Source: Acinetobacter baylyi DSM 14961 = CIP 107474
GTDB lineage: Bacteria; Pseudomonadota; Gammaproteobacteria; Pseudomonadales; Moraxellaceae
NCBI RefSeq assembly: GCF_000368685.1
Contig: NZ_KB849628.1
Span: 1,043,907-1,107,906, forward strand
Direction: 5' to 3'
Length of the DNA: 64,000 bases
The position numbers were made by a program, and so were the translations under genes. Shown in pieces: positions 19,701 to 28,840 of the stretch. Under the pieces are notes generated by a model. That model had not been told where the DNA came from and made no database searches. It saw only the letters and a list, made by a program, of their open reading frames with translations. Within the stretch, counting starts at the first letter, position 1. Each line of letters begins with the position of its first letter.

Positions 19701-19991
19701 TCGTCTAACGGCCTCTGAAATATTTAACTGACGAAAATCATAAATTTTGAGTTGATTCGTCAATTCAATTTTGGGTACAACATATTGTACCAATCGCGTT
19801 TCATCAATCATGGTACGTAACGCAGAATAATGCTTCACCAGTATCGTTAAACGCTGTGAAAAAATTTCAGCATCAATTTTTCCATGCAACTCACGAAAGT
19901 CATGCATAGAGGATTGACTCAGTGGGAACATTTTACTTTTACCCAGTAAATATGCTTTTTGCATGGGGGTTAATGGCATTTGGTTTATCAT
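16746..19991 (-). CDS. fbsF: Non-ribosomal peptide synthetase, Cy-A-PCP layout (FbsF)
   Basis: The 1081-residue protein begins with a heterocyclisation domain: start motif PLTPMQKAYLLGK and the DxxxxDxxS site in DGLIIDGYS. An adenylation domain follows with YYLYTSGSTGTPK (A3), GGPTETTIWS (A5) and GRDEGYLKVRG (A8), then a terminal carrier domain with ALGISS (Ser1038). In fimsbactin assembly this module activates L-serine (threonine in some variants) and makes the phenyl-oxazoline. The A-domain pocket begins D-M-x-x-F, which I cannot assign to Ser, Thr or Cys by eye. The gap to fbsE is 2 bp, implying translational coupling. Confidence 0.9.
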   Translation of the reverse strand: MINQMPLTPMQKAYLLGKSKMFPLSQSSMHDFRELHGKIDAEIFSQRLTILVKHYSALRTMIDETRLVQYVVPKIELTNQLKIYDFRQLNISEAVRRLDLLREEYRYFLHDLAISPWQIALIQLPEKAEVSSVVLTSFDGLIIDGYSISVLLDQLFDFTRDLNNLLSSEEKKSNTDDIDFFNATEKDRQFWHEKLSQVDEVSQLPWANTLETITHPHYGRRSVVLAKSQFDQLSKLAAQYKVFPNALLTTLILDVLSRWTEEQKLLISMPVSHSALHKTVGNSSSFIVLDYQYSPEMSLVDQIKSTQKQILECMGHTSYSGIELSKYLMRTLKESIVLPVALTNGLSWVKPPQHDHIRYAVGQTQTPQLALDIRLSLSAQSELVIDLDFVEEALSETMIQDLADALLARLNDLTKLNGELQQPKHICNIAVLSDDADISDDYQHVEVVDYLANIQCHLFEKIPNKTALIYDGKKVTYAELGAHVAKVRRALDLAQIGQNQVVAICLRKSPEHIYTILACALSGIVWLPVDMDSPKLRQQYILKNSRADLAISTSPIEGLLTLNIDEILKVSSNSNLYSGSAESKFESELSWHHHYDASPAYYLYTSGSTGTPKCVVLNNRATAHVLQETIDFWGINDKDIHLAATPFHHDMSIFDLMAPLSVGGTLVVPTLEEAKSAVAWAELIERYQVSIWCTVPAMVDMLLTSAEPSQLQSIRLINQGGDYVKPSVVQKLREILPNTRLISIGGPTETTIWSIWHEITSEDIDVIPYGKEMVHNRYYILNKFGEFCPPGVVGQLYMSGINLANGYLLDGKLTQKDFVLLTLPNGEIHRVFRMSDKGYLREDGNIIFAGRDEGYLKVRGVRIAASEIENALLKHAKITDCVVITCTNPVYEGNELVAIYKTDHADLNSMRPSELRQFLQDYVPNSHIPSRWVPLAEFPITRNGKIDRKTLKQVAHDFLYQTYAKATNDHPNFRAVKEVQDTAHGTQQTSKATGFTQTAQQPSIAKDVIHHLQMSLANHTGQADLFLDTEILALGISSGHLNRLAKHFSQQLNTSIQFSDLAKCKTIGDIVMNIESQLHQK

Positions 19992-19993
19992 TT

Positions 19994-22486
19994 TTATTTC
20001 CCCTCAATCACTTGTAGAAACACAGTGGCAATGCGCTGTGCGGTATCAGGTATTTTTTGTTCAATCAATAATGCAATATTTTTTGCATTACGCTGAGTAA
20101 AGATATCGACGACAGAGACATCACTTTTCTTGAAATATTGATTCAGTGCAGTGACTAAATGTGTAGCTAATAAAGAGTCACCACCTTCATCAAAGAAATC
20201 TATATCAACGATTGCCTGTTGCTGTGGTAACCCAATAATTTTAGCCATAATGAAACACACCACGCGCTCCAGTGCAGTGGATTGCAATGGTTGCTGTGAT
20301 GCCATCTGCTCTATAGACAAATGGGGTTGGACAAAATTCTGGATATCCTGAATAGGCGTATTTGAAGTAAATGCCTGCAATTGATCAACGATATAAGTTT
20401 GTTCAGGAATCAAGTACACAGGAAGAATCTGATGATATGCAGTCTGTAATTCGGTAGATGACAACTTTTGATTTAACTCAAGTAAAGCAATGCAATATGA
20501 TTTTTGCTGATCATTCATCGCGTATATTTTTACATTTTGCACATGCGAAATATTTTGAATCCGATTTTCTAAATCTTGTACAGCAACACAATAGCCATTC
20601 TTGAAAAACAACTGATGTGACTGCTCAATGACATACAATTGCCCTTGGTGATCAAAATATGCTGGAAACCGTGTATCTATCCATTGCTCTAAATTGGGAT
20701 TAGATTGTTGATTTATATTGAGGATCAAACGACCTAAAACCCAATCTGGACAATCTGCACCCAATTCATTCAATACACGAAATTGTGTTTCTTCATTTGC
20801 TTTTGGAAATTGAGACAAAATCTTTGCAGGTAATCTTGAATTTTGTTTTTTACGTACATCAGATTGTACTTGAGGTAACTCAAATTTAAATTTCTCATCA
20901 AATGCCGAACTGCCTTTAGAGATTAGGCCATGAATCATCTTAATGTAATGCTGGAACATTGCCTCAATCACATCAGGTTGAAAAGCATGAGTTCGAATAT
21001 CCCAGTTCACAGCCAGGCCATGATTGAAATATGCAATTTGCACATCTAAATCAACTTTTGGGCCTTGTGAAATACACCAGATTGGTTGCCCAAGAGTGTC
21101 TTGTAGTGGCTTAGAAAAAATTTCACCTTCATCTAAGGCTGAGGTAAAAACAATAGGTGAAATTTCCAATTTTTGATGATGTCTGGATAAATCACGTAAT
21201 ACATGAATACCGCCATAACGATAATGTTCAATAATCTGATCTACATCTCGCTCAATACGTTTTGTAGTTTCTAGCAAAGTTTCATGGTTATTCAGTTTTA
21301 AGCTCAGTAAACTCATTTGGGTAAAATCACCCACAATATGGCGGATATCATCACCATATGGTTCACGAATAAATGTTGGTAAATTAAGTCTAAAGTCAGA
21401 CCTGGATGACCAAGAAGCAATTGTGTACGAAAATAAAGTAAGACAAAGACTTCGTACCGAAACCCCATGGGTTTGTGCCAGGCTTTGTAAACAGGCACGC
21501 TCTTTTTCACTAAAAATATGAATTAAACGTTCAAAGTGATGTTCATCAGATCTGAGACCCTCCGCAATTTGTGGTAACTGAGGTGCTGGCGCAATATTAT
21601 CAAGTTGTTGTTGCCACCATGCTTGATCTTGTCCTAATCGGGTTTGATACTCTACATTTTGTCGACGTTGTTCGAGATAATTAAAATATTCAATCTGATC
21701 TACAGCTAACTTTGGCAAAGCCTTACCTTGATATAAAGCGGTTAGGTCTTCAACAACGATCAAGAAACTTTGTGGATCAATCGCTGACATATCTGAGTCA
21801 ATATGAAGCACATGACGATGCTCAGGTAACAATGTTAACTGCACATCCAAAACATGGCCTTCTGCACCATTTAAAAGCTGGTGAGTTAAACGCTGTCGTT
21901 TAGCATACAAATGTGCTTGAATGGCTGATGCACTCAGATGCGTTAAATCCTCAAGATGAATATCTTGATGCTCTAATGACACAATACTTTGCTGTCCATT
22001 AATAATTCTGACATTCAACATTGGATGGCGTTGCACTAAAGTATGAAATGCTTTTTGTAAGCGAACAGTGTCTAAATTGACTCCTTCAAACTCCATATAT
22101 AAATGTGCAGATACGCCTTCCGTCTCTTTTCCTGCCCAATAGGCATATTGCATATCTGATAGTGGAACAAGATCAGTGGGTAACTGCTCTAACCATGTGG
22201 GTACGTCTAATGACAACTGCGCCGTGGATTCAGATATATTTAAATCAGCTATATTTCTATTTTCATTGGCTTGAATCAGGTCATGCCAATCCTGAACGGT
22301 AGGTGACATAGCAAAATCTGCATAAGACAAAGCTTTGCTATATCTTTTCTCAAAATGATCGACCAATTGCATGATCGCTAAGGAGTGTAAACCATGTTCA
22401 ATTAAATTATCTTGGGGTTGAATATGAACATCTTCAACTTGAAGCACTTGATGAATTTTCGCAGTAATTTCTTGCTGTAATTGCAT
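19994..22486 (-). CDS. fbsE: Non-ribosomal peptide synthetase, ArCP-Cy-(A remnant)-PCP (FbsE)
   Basis: Domains in the 830-residue protein: an aryl-carrier domain with EHGLHSLAIMQL (Ser35), a heterocyclisation domain with PLSDMQYAYWAGKE and the DxxxxDxxS site DMSAIDPQS, then a region of about 150 residues (about 585-735) resembling only the end of an adenylation domain, with a degenerate A8-like stretch (KNGYCVAVQDLENRI), and a carrier domain with FFDEGGDSLL (Ser771). FbsH loads DHB on Ser35 and the Cy domain condenses it onward. The A-like stretch lacks all ATP-binding motifs (no SGSTG, no YRTGD) and must be structural or relic. Confidence 0.88.
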   Translation of the reverse strand: MQLQQEITAKIHQVLQVEDVHIQPQDNLIEHGLHSLAIMQLVDHFEKRYSKALSYADFAMSPTVQDWHDLIQANENRNIADLNISESTAQLSLDVPTWLEQLPTDLVPLSDMQYAYWAGKETEGVSAHLYMEFEGVNLDTVRLQKAFHTLVQRHPMLNVRIINGQQSIVSLEHQDIHLEDLTHLSASAIQAHLYAKRQRLTHQLLNGAEGHVLDVQLTLLPEHRHVLHIDSDMSAIDPQSFLIVVEDLTALYQGKALPKLAVDQIEYFNYLEQRRQNVEYQTRLGQDQAWWQQQLDNIAPAPQLPQIAEGLRSDEHHFERLIHIFSEKERACLQSLAQTHGVSVRSLCLTLFSYTIASWSSRSDFRLNLPTFIREPYGDDIRHIVGDFTQMSLLSLKLNNHETLLETTKRIERDVDQIIEHYRYGGIHVLRDLSRHHQKLEISPIVFTSALDEGEIFSKPLQDTLGQPIWCISQGPKVDLDVQIAYFNHGLAVNWDIRTHAFQPDVIEAMFQHYIKMIHGLISKGSSAFDEKFKFELPQVQSDVRKKQNSRLPAKILSQFPKANEETQFRVLNELGADCPDWVLGRLILNINQQSNPNLEQWIDTRFPAYFDHQGQLYVIEQSHQLFFKNGYCVAVQDLENRIQNISHVQNVKIYAMNDQQKSYCIALLELNQKLSSTELQTAYHQILPVYLIPEQTYIVDQLQAFTSNTPIQDIQNFVQPHLSIEQMASQQPLQSTALERVVCFIMAKIIGLPQQQAIVDIDFFDEGGDSLLATHLVTALNQYFKKSDVSVVDIFTQRNAKNIALLIEQKIPDTAQRIATVFLQVIEGK

Positions 22487-22501
22487 TATTTTATCCTTTT
22501 C

Positions 22502-23281
22502 TTATTGACCTAAAGTTGCACCACCATCAACCACTAAATCATGCATAGTGATGTGCGAGGCTTGGTCACTAATTAAGAACATCACAGCATTGGCAATGTC
22601 TTGTGTTAGTGCAATTTTCTGCAATGGAATACCCACTTTGTATTGCGCCAAATTTCCATGAATCGTTTTTTGCTCCCCAGACGCATCATTCCAAAGTTGA
22701 CGAAGCATTGGAGTCACTGTAGAACCTGGCGATACAATATTCACCCGTACGCCATATTCAGCAAGTTCCAAAGCTACAGTTTTACTAAAACTAGTTAATG
22801 CCGCTTTGGATGCACCGTAAGCCGCCATCTCAATGCGTGGTACACGTGCAGAATTGGAAGACACCATGACAATGCTACCTTCACGTTTGTTACGAAAATG
22901 TGGACTTAAATTCTTTAAAAAATAAAATGGAGCAAAGGTATTCACTTCAAAAGTTTGTCTCCAAGCCTCAATCGGCAATGCATCGTGCCCATCTAAATGC
23001 AATACCCCTGCTGTATTGATGAAATAATCTGGTGGTGACGTATTTAATAATTTTTGGCAAAGATCAAAAACCTGTGATGAATCACCGACATTACATTGGT
23101 GAACTTCGTAATGGTCACTTGTCATAAAATTGCGAATAGATAAATCGAAACCGACGACATAAATATTTTGAGCAATCAGTTGTTGCATGATCTGTGCACC
23201 TATGCCCTGATTAACACCAGTTACCCACGCAATTTTCTTTACTAGATTTATATCTAAAACTTCTGAATTGATCTGTGTCAT
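22502..23281 (-). CDS. fbsD: 2,3-dihydro-2,3-dihydroxybenzoate dehydrogenase, EntA type (FbsD)
   Basis: A short-chain dehydrogenase of about 259 residues with the NAD motif TGVNQGIG, the NTAG motif, the catalytic Ser in VSSNSARVPR and the YGASK active-site pair. It oxidises 2,3-dihydro-DHB to 2,3-dihydroxybenzoate, the last step from chorismate. I prefer the ATG at 23281 (MTQINSEV) because GAGG sits 6 nt upstream; the ATG two codons earlier has that GAGG directly abutting it. It lies between fbsC and fbsE in the biosynthetic operon. Confidence 0.88.
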   Translation of the reverse strand: MTQINSEVLDINLVKKIAWVTGVNQGIGAQIMQQLIAQNIYVVGFDLSIRNFMTSDHYEVHQCNVGDSSQVFDLCQKLLNTSPPDYFINTAGVLHLDGHDALPIEAWRQTFEVNTFAPFYFLKNLSPHFRNKREGSIVMVSSNSARVPRIEMAAYGASKAALTSFSKTVALELAEYGVRVNIVSPGSTVTPMLRQLWNDASGEQKTIHGNLAQYKVGIPLQKIALTQDIANAVMFLISDQASHITMHDLVVDGGATLGQ

Positions 23282-23314
23282 GGTCATCCTCGAGTTAGCT
23301 GTTAATTCTTAGCC

Positions 23315-23944
23315 TTATGAAGCAATGACACATTCAACATCTTCGACAACACCCAAGTTATTCTGAACATATTGCAAAGCGAACAAATGATCTTTTAAAC
23401 TAAAGTCAGCAACTGAATCACCGACCACAAAAGGTTGAATACCATTCATAAAGGCTTCTGCAGCAGTTTGAAGCACACCAATATGCGCATAAACACCACA
23501 AATAATAAGTTGATCTTTTTGAGTGTCTTTAAGCATTTTTTCTAAGTCTGAATTATAAAAAGCGCTATATCGCCATTTAGTAAGCACTTGATCTTGCTCA
23601 TTTGGCATTAGTTTTTTGACAATTGCGGCCTGCTCAGGATAAGCCGTTAGACCAGGCCCCCACATATCATTCAACAAAGCACGATCTTGATCTTTTTGTT
23701 CAGCAGGTTGTGCGGTATAAAACACTGGTACATCATTAGCTACACACCACGCTTTTATTTGTGCGATGTTATCAACCACCTGTTGAATCAATTCTGAATC
23801 TTCACCGTAGAAATTGACAAAATAATCTTGCATGTCATGAATCAATAAAGCAGCACGATTTTTCTCAATTTTCCAATTCACTTTTGCAGCGGGATAATCT
23901 TGTTTAAATGGAAGTGGATAACTTGGAATTTTTGGAATGGTCAT
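23315..23944 (-). CDS. fbsC: Isochorismatase without a carrier domain (FbsC)
   Basis: A 209-residue isochorismatase-fold enzyme: catalytic Asp in LLIHDMQDYF (about 37), the KWRYSAFYNS lysine region and the ICGVYAHIG loop, where a vinyl-ether hydrolase lacks the amidase Cys. It converts isochorismate to 2,3-dihydro-DHB. Enterobacterial EntB (about 285 aa) carries an aryl-carrier domain at its C-terminus; here that domain is absent and is found at the start of FbsE instead. It is followed after 33 bp by fbsD. Confidence 0.9.
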   Translation of the reverse strand: MTIPKIPSYPLPFKQDYPAAKVNWKIEKNRAALLIHDMQDYFVNFYGEDSELIQQVVDNIAQIKAWCVANDVPVFYTAQPAEQKDQDRALLNDMWGPGLTAYPEQAAIVKKLMPNEQDQVLTKWRYSAFYNSDLEKMLKDTQKDQLIICGVYAHIGVLQTAAEAFMNGIQPFVVGDSVADFSLKDHLFALQYVQNNLGVVEDVECVIAS

Positions 23945-24037
23945 AGTGTTGCCTATATATCGTTAATCTGTTTTCAAAAATATGTCTTTGATTTGGTTTT
24001 CATGCTCTATTGGCGCCAAATATAGAATTTGTTTTCA

Positions 24038-25201
24038 TCAGGAATGAAAAGTTGCGCTTAGGGTTTTTAGTAGAGTTTGCATTTTGACTTCAGTTTCACT
24101 CCATTCAAGTTCAGCTTGTGATCCCATCACAATTCCAGCACCAGCATATAAACGAATTTTTTTATCATTGAGTAAACCGCAACGAATAGTGACAGCCCAT
24201 TCGCCATTACCTTGGGCATCCATCCATCCCACCAAACCAGCAAAATAATGACGGTCGTAACCCTCATGTTCTAAAATAAACTGTTTTGCAGGCTCGGTAG
24301 GTGAACCACAGATTGCAGGTGTAGGATGTAAAGCCAATGCCAACTGCAACGCATTGTCAGACTGCTTTTTCAACTGACCATCAAATACGGTCGAAAGATG
24401 AAGCATCGTGGCCGTTTTTAAAATTTCAGGTTTCTCTAAAACCTTTAATTTTTGGCAAAATGGCTTTAAATTTTCTAAGACACTGTCCACCACAATTTGA
24501 TGCTCATTAAGATCTTTTTCTGATGCATACAATTCATGAATACGTGACTGATTTATATTTTCATCCTCACTTAAAGGACGAGAGCCTGCTAAAGGATTAC
24601 TACGAACAGTCAGATCATTTTTTGAAATCAGTAACTCTGGACTTGCACCCAGAAGGTAAGCATTGTCTTCAACTGGAATAGCAAAACTAAATGCATGTGG
24701 ATTTTCTTTAGCTAATGTATCAACCAAATCAAAAGGATTTTGTGACTGTGAAAGTTCAAAATCCACAGCCTGTGACAAAACCACTTTTTCCAATTGATCA
24801 CACCTAAACTGATCAATTGCAATATCAATGGCATGCGCAAAATCTTTTTGTTTAATCAAAGGTTTTTGATTTGAAATAGATAATGGCGAATGAGTTATTT
24901 TAGATGAAATCACCAATTGTCTTTGTTTACGATGATTCCGATAAATATTGAGAGACGATGCTTGTGTTGTATCGAATGGAATTGCACCAACCAAAATTGG
25001 ATTTGCATTTGGATCTTTTTTTAATTTCTGAAAACTATCTGTAATGGTTTGACTTAATTTTTCATAATCGCAAGCAGCTAATTTTACTACTTCAGCTAAA
25101 TCTGATGCTAATAAACGATAATCTTTAGTTAAAAAACAAGAAGATTCTAGGTTAATATTCAGTTCAATTGCATGATCAATTGAGAGATTCATATCATTCA
25201 T
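24038..25201 (-). CDS. fbsB: Isochorismate synthase, EntC/DhbC type (FbsB)
   Basis: A 387-residue chorismate-utilising enzyme: QLEKVVLSQAVDF, YLLGASPELLISK, NPLAGSRPLS, HELYASEKDLNEHQIVVDSV, HLSTVFDGQL, HPTPAICGSPTEPA and the C-terminal YAGAGIVMGSQAELEWSET, all family hallmarks. It diverts chorismate to isochorismate for DHB synthesis. I chose the ATG at 25201 because AAGGGG sits 9 nt upstream; the frame extends to a GTG at 25225 without a ribosome site. It is first in the leftward fbsB-K group, downstream of a good Fur-box-like site. Confidence 0.9.
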   Translation of the reverse strand: MNDMNLSIDHAIELNINLESSCFLTKDYRLLASDLAEVVKLAACDYEKLSQTITDSFQKLKKDPNANPILVGAIPFDTTQASSLNIYRNHRKQRQLVISSKITHSPLSISNQKPLIKQKDFAHAIDIAIDQFRCDQLEKVVLSQAVDFELSQSQNPFDLVDTLAKENPHAFSFAIPVEDNAYLLGASPELLISKNDLTVRSNPLAGSRPLSEDENINQSRIHELYASEKDLNEHQIVVDSVLENLKPFCQKLKVLEKPEILKTATMLHLSTVFDGQLKKQSDNALQLALALHPTPAICGSPTEPAKQFILEHEGYDRHYFAGLVGWMDAQGNGEWAVTIRCGLLNDKKIRLYAGAGIVMGSQAELEWSETEVKMQTLLKTLSATFHS

Positions 25202-25288
25202 GAAGCCATTCCCCTTGTAATACACGTGTTAATTCCCAGTCAATAAACAACTAAAATTTCTAGTGCATGCAATTGCATTAACAATAAT

Positions 25289-25307
25289 AATATTGATAAT
25301 CATTAAC
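25289..25307. promoter_or_regulatory. Fur box upstream of fbsB
   Basis: AATATTGATAATCATTAAC matches the 19-bp Fur consensus GATAATGATAATCATTATC at 16 of 19 positions. It lies 88 bp from the chosen fbsB start, placing the whole biosynthetic operon under iron repression. Confidence 0.7.
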
Positions 25308-25957
25308 ATTTAATAGAAAATATCCGATGTATTTTTTAAACTTCTAGGAAAATGACTGATTTATAAGATTAAATTTCTTTTAAGAAGAAACTCAGTGTGA
25401 TTAAAAGATTGATTAGTCTACAAATAATAAATCTAAACTTATGAAAAATATAAGAAATATTAAAAAACTCGTGAAATTTTTTTAATAAGAGTAAAAGCTA
25501 GAATTGTTATTAATTTACGCCTCATACAACCTAGGACTGTAATGCTCACTGATTAAAAAAATTATTTAGATTCTCATGTCAAACTTTAACTTAAATGTTG
25601 ATGATATCTATGAGGGAGTGCCTACTTCCCTTCCGTTAAACACAATGCTCTTGTAGTCGATTCATAGAATCATATGCTCAAACAATCTTCTCAGTCTGCT
25701 TTTCTGGAAGTGTTTGGGTCGTATTTTTTGATAGGGTTATAACTAGAATCATAAGTAGATTTATCAGTCATGTAGTACGAAGGGATTGAATTTATTGGCA
25801 TATAAAAACTATTCTAATTATGCGAATTACAAAAACTTTACAAATTGTGGTGTGAGTCAATCATCAATGGTACTGGATTTTATAAAAATGTTCTGCATAA
25901 AAATTGGCTGCCTAAAATCCATCGAATGAAATTAGCGTATAATTTCAACATACATTG
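25308..25957. other. Gene-free AT-rich stretch between fbsB and the AraC regulator
   Basis: About 650 bp with stops in every frame and no recognisable relic. A short GC-containing inverted repeat at 25614-25630 (GGGA...TCCC) lacks a T tract. It may hold the activator target of the AraC protein upstream of fbsB, but I see no clear direct repeats. Confidence 0.4.
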
Positions 25958-26884
25958 CTAACAACTGTAGCTGAAATAACGTTCATAAATTTTTTTAAAA
26001 TACTGAGTACTACTGTATCCAATTTGATTGGCAACTTTTTCAATTGAAACACCCTCTTTGAGCAAAATTTGAGCACATCTCATTCGATTTTCTAATAAAT
26101 AGTGTCCAATAGTTTTGCCCGTATATTCCTTAAATATTTTTTTTAAATCACACTCATTAATCCCGACTTGTTTAGCCAGAGTGCGAATTGTGATCTTTTT
26201 TTCAAATTCATTTTCTAAAATAAAGATCGTTCTTTGAACTGATGAAGGTATTTCGTTAGATTTTTGATTGTTACCTAGCAATAGACTCATTAACTCTAGT
26301 GCTGCCCCCTCCAAGTGAAGAAGATCAATTGATGACTGAGCTGATGGAATATTGAGTAAATAGTGGGCTTGATGTAATACATTCTTATTAGGAATATTGA
26401 TCGTTTTTAATGCTGTACTTGGTTCACTTAAAAAGAAATTTGCGAAATCAGAATTTAGAGAATTACTTTCCATAATTTCAAGGAAACTTTGATTAAAATC
26501 TAAAGAAATTAGAGACATTTCTTTATGCTCTTGAAGGTGAATTGTTTGTAAGCCTAAACTTCCTTTTCGTAAAATAATCATAGGGGAACGAATTTCATAT
26601 TTATGATTACTTTTATGATTTTGAATGTGATGTGTTCCAGAAAGGAGTATCGTGATCCCAAAGGAATGAGCTGGTGTCTCAGCACTCATCTGAAGTGGAT
26701 GATCTATCCAATATTTTCCTTTACCTACGCACAATTTACCAAAATCATAAATTTCACTATAGCCATTTCCATCAGACGGATTGAAATGATTCAAATGATG
26801 GTTGGGTAAGGGAGAACATGAGTCTAAAAATATATCGCCCACTTGTTTCAATACGACCTTATGAGAATCAATATAAATAGACAT
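25958..26884 (-). CDS. AraC-family transcriptional regulator at the edge of the siderophore locus
   Basis: A 308-residue regulator with a cupin-like N-terminal half and a C-terminal double HTH: IRTLAKQVGINECDLKKIFK (first helix-turn-helix) and ILLKEGVSIEKVANQIGYSS then QYFKKIYERYF (second). The layout resembles siderophore-sensing regulators such as PchR and YbtA, which activate uptake genes when the ferric-siderophore binds. I chose the ATG at 26884 because GGAG lies 8 nt upstream; a GTG six codons earlier has no site. By alphabetical gene order it would be fbsA, but I am not certain of that name. A Fur-box-like site sits just upstream. Confidence 0.82.
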   Translation of the reverse strand: MSIYIDSHKVVLKQVGDIFLDSCSPLPNHHLNHFNPSDGNGYSEIYDFGKLCVGKGKYWIDHPLQMSAETPAHSFGITILLSGTHHIQNHKSNHKYEIRSPMIILRKGSLGLQTIHLQEHKEMSLISLDFNQSFLEIMESNSLNSDFANFFLSEPSTALKTINIPNKNVLHQAHYLLNIPSAQSSIDLLHLEGAALELMSLLLGNNQKSNEIPSSVQRTIFILENEFEKKITIRTLAKQVGINECDLKKIFKEYTGKTIGHYLLENRMRCAQILLKEGVSIEKVANQIGYSSTQYFKKIYERYFSYSC

Positions 26885-26906
26885 TTTAAAAGCTCCGCTC
26901 ACAAAT

Positions 26907-26925
26907 GTTAATGATAATTATTTTC
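26907..26925. promoter_or_regulatory. Fur box upstream of the AraC regulator
   Basis: GTTAATGATAATTATTTTC matches the 19-bp Fur consensus at 16 of 19 positions and lies 23 bp from the ATG. Iron would repress the regulator itself, giving a Fur-AraC cascade. Confidence 0.68.
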
Positions 26926-27643
26926 ATTTCATATATTATAATTGTCAATGGTAAAATACGTAAGAAATAGTGAATTTACATCGAAATAATATCAAGTAAA
27001 CCCTTTATAACGGATAGTAAACTGTAGCCTTTTACAAATGACAATTTTACGATAGGCTTTGGACAATTTTTTTCGTTTAAAAAGCGTTATTAAACAAAAT
27101 TATTGCATAAATAAATGAATTTTTTCGGACTGCTATCACATCTCTAAACAAATACTATCTATGTCTTTTCGTAGGAGAGAACATTACCAAATGATATTTC
27201 TCAAATAACCAATATCATGTCTATCCTTAGTTATTAGGGCTGGGCTAATTATATACATATTACCGTTGGCAGACACCGCAGTCTGGCAGAGGCCAACGCT
27301 CCCTATCATGATAAACCTATTATAATCAAAACCTGTGCTGTTCCATGCCAACTCAAATATGAACCATCAGACAAAATATGCGGTAAAAGTCAACTGCTTC
27401 GTGCTTGTTTTCTGGTAACTCAACAATCAATTACTCTGTTGGGAAACTAAGAGGATCACATCGTGAATCATACTCATATACAACCACCACCTTATGCACA
27501 AATTATTTAATCTTAATTGTTATTTGATGCGCTACATTAAAATCATCATCGATCATTTTACTGTCATAGTTATCGCACTATTTGATCAGATTACCTCACC
27601 ATTTAATATCTGTTGAGGATGATACTTTCGACTAACTGAGTAG
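26926..27643. other. Gene-poor stretch right of the siderophore locus
   Basis: No start-to-stop gene is convincing. One open stretch at about 27241-27450 (+) reads 60-odd codons without an ATG (central part CAVPCQLKYEPSDKICGK) and ends in TAA. It could be a transposase or enzyme relic, but I cannot place it. The rest is AT-rich and featureless. Confidence 0.35.
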
Positions 27644-27648
27644 TGATC

Positions 27649-28517
27649 CTAGACAGTATCGAGGACAACCGATCCCTCTAAATTATAAAAATATTTCAGT
27701 TCAAAAGCCTCAGGACTTAACCAATCATTTGCAGAATGTCGTCTAATTCGATTGTAGTAAACTTCAATATATTCAAACAAGATAGCATTTGCTTCTTTTC
27801 GGGTAGTAAAAACACTCCCGTGTACCACATGACCTTTCAATGTATGAAAGAAGTTTTCCGTCACCGCATTATCCCATGAGCAGTATACTGCGCAAGGCCT
27901 CGTCTAGACATGCTTGGAAGGCAGTTATTCGTCAACAATAGCACTCTAAAGTCACGACTACAGTACTCACGACCTTGATCAGAATGCACCATAATACCCG
28001 TTGGATACCCTTGACGAGCTATTGCATAATTAAATGCATCACACACCAATTCACGGTCTATTCGATGGCTAGTTTGCCAACCTACAATACGACGACTAAA
28101 TAAATCTAGCATCACACATAATTAAAGCCAGTCTTCTTTAGTTCGGATATACGTTATGTCGGTTGTCCAAACCTTGTTAGGCCGAGTGACTGTAAACTGG
28201 CGATCTAATAAATTTGGTGCCGTCGGCAAACGATGATTCGAATCAGTCGTATACTTATATTTACGTGCAATCTTGCTGCGTAAACCGAGCTTTTTTAACT
28301 TTCTTCCAACCGTTCGTTCACTCATGCGATAACCTAAATCCCGCATGTCATGTACCAAAGACGGTACACCCAAGCGCGCATGATGATGCTGCCAATATAC
28401 AAATTTTCAATCATTGTATTTCTGCGCTGTATTGGCTTGGCGTTTTCGCCAGGCATAATAGCCTGAAGTGCTGACACCTAGGCATTTACAGGCAGAAGAA
28501 ACCTTAATTTCAGTCAT
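27649..28517 (-). pseudogene. IS3-family orfB transposase pseudogene
   Basis: Compared with the intact orfB at 56798-57649, three lesions are visible. A frameshift lies in the N-terminal third near 28400 (after the HTH part). A nonsense change in W-L-Y-L turns Tyr into TAA (near 28123). A frameshift just after SMSRRG (near 27890) removes the CWDNA motif. The remaining pieces still show MLDLFSRRIVGW, VHSDQG and NFFHTLKGH. It cannot make a functional integrase core. Confidence 0.85.
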
Positions 28518-28531
28518 AGCTAGACCTTGAA

Positions 28532-28840
28532 TTACCGTGTACTTTTCTTGGCATGATCTGTTAGGAAGTACACATGCGCCTTTTTTAAAATATCATTGGC
28601 TTCCCTGAGTTGTTTGACTTCTTTTTCTAAATCGAGAATACGCTGTTGTTCTGGCGAGAGTTGGCGTTTGCTTGAACCCGTGGGATTAGCCTCACGAATC
28701 GATTTATCTAATGTTGAATAACCCACACCTAACTTCTGGGCGATTGCAGCTACAGACTCGTGTGAGTTTGAAAGTGCATAATCAATTGCTTGCTATTTAA
28801 ATTCTGGACTTGAGCAGCACTGCTGCGCAAGATAGCCTTT
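28532..28840 (-). pseudogene. IS3-family orfA pseudogene
   Basis: It contains GYSTLDKSIREANPTGSSKR and the leucine-zipper-like QQRILDLEKEVKQLREANDI of the intact orfA. A CAG-to-TAG change in the QQAIDY segment interrupts it, and the original start region (MAKRFSPEFK) is replaced by unrelated bases. Confidence 0.8.

Noticed and set aside
25614..25630. GGGA...TCCC inverted repeat as terminator
   Set aside because: Short stem and no T tract on either side; no gene ends nearby.
28214..28474. 86-codon rightward ORF in the decayed IS
   Set aside because: Shadow of the broken orfB; no homology expected and no start signal.
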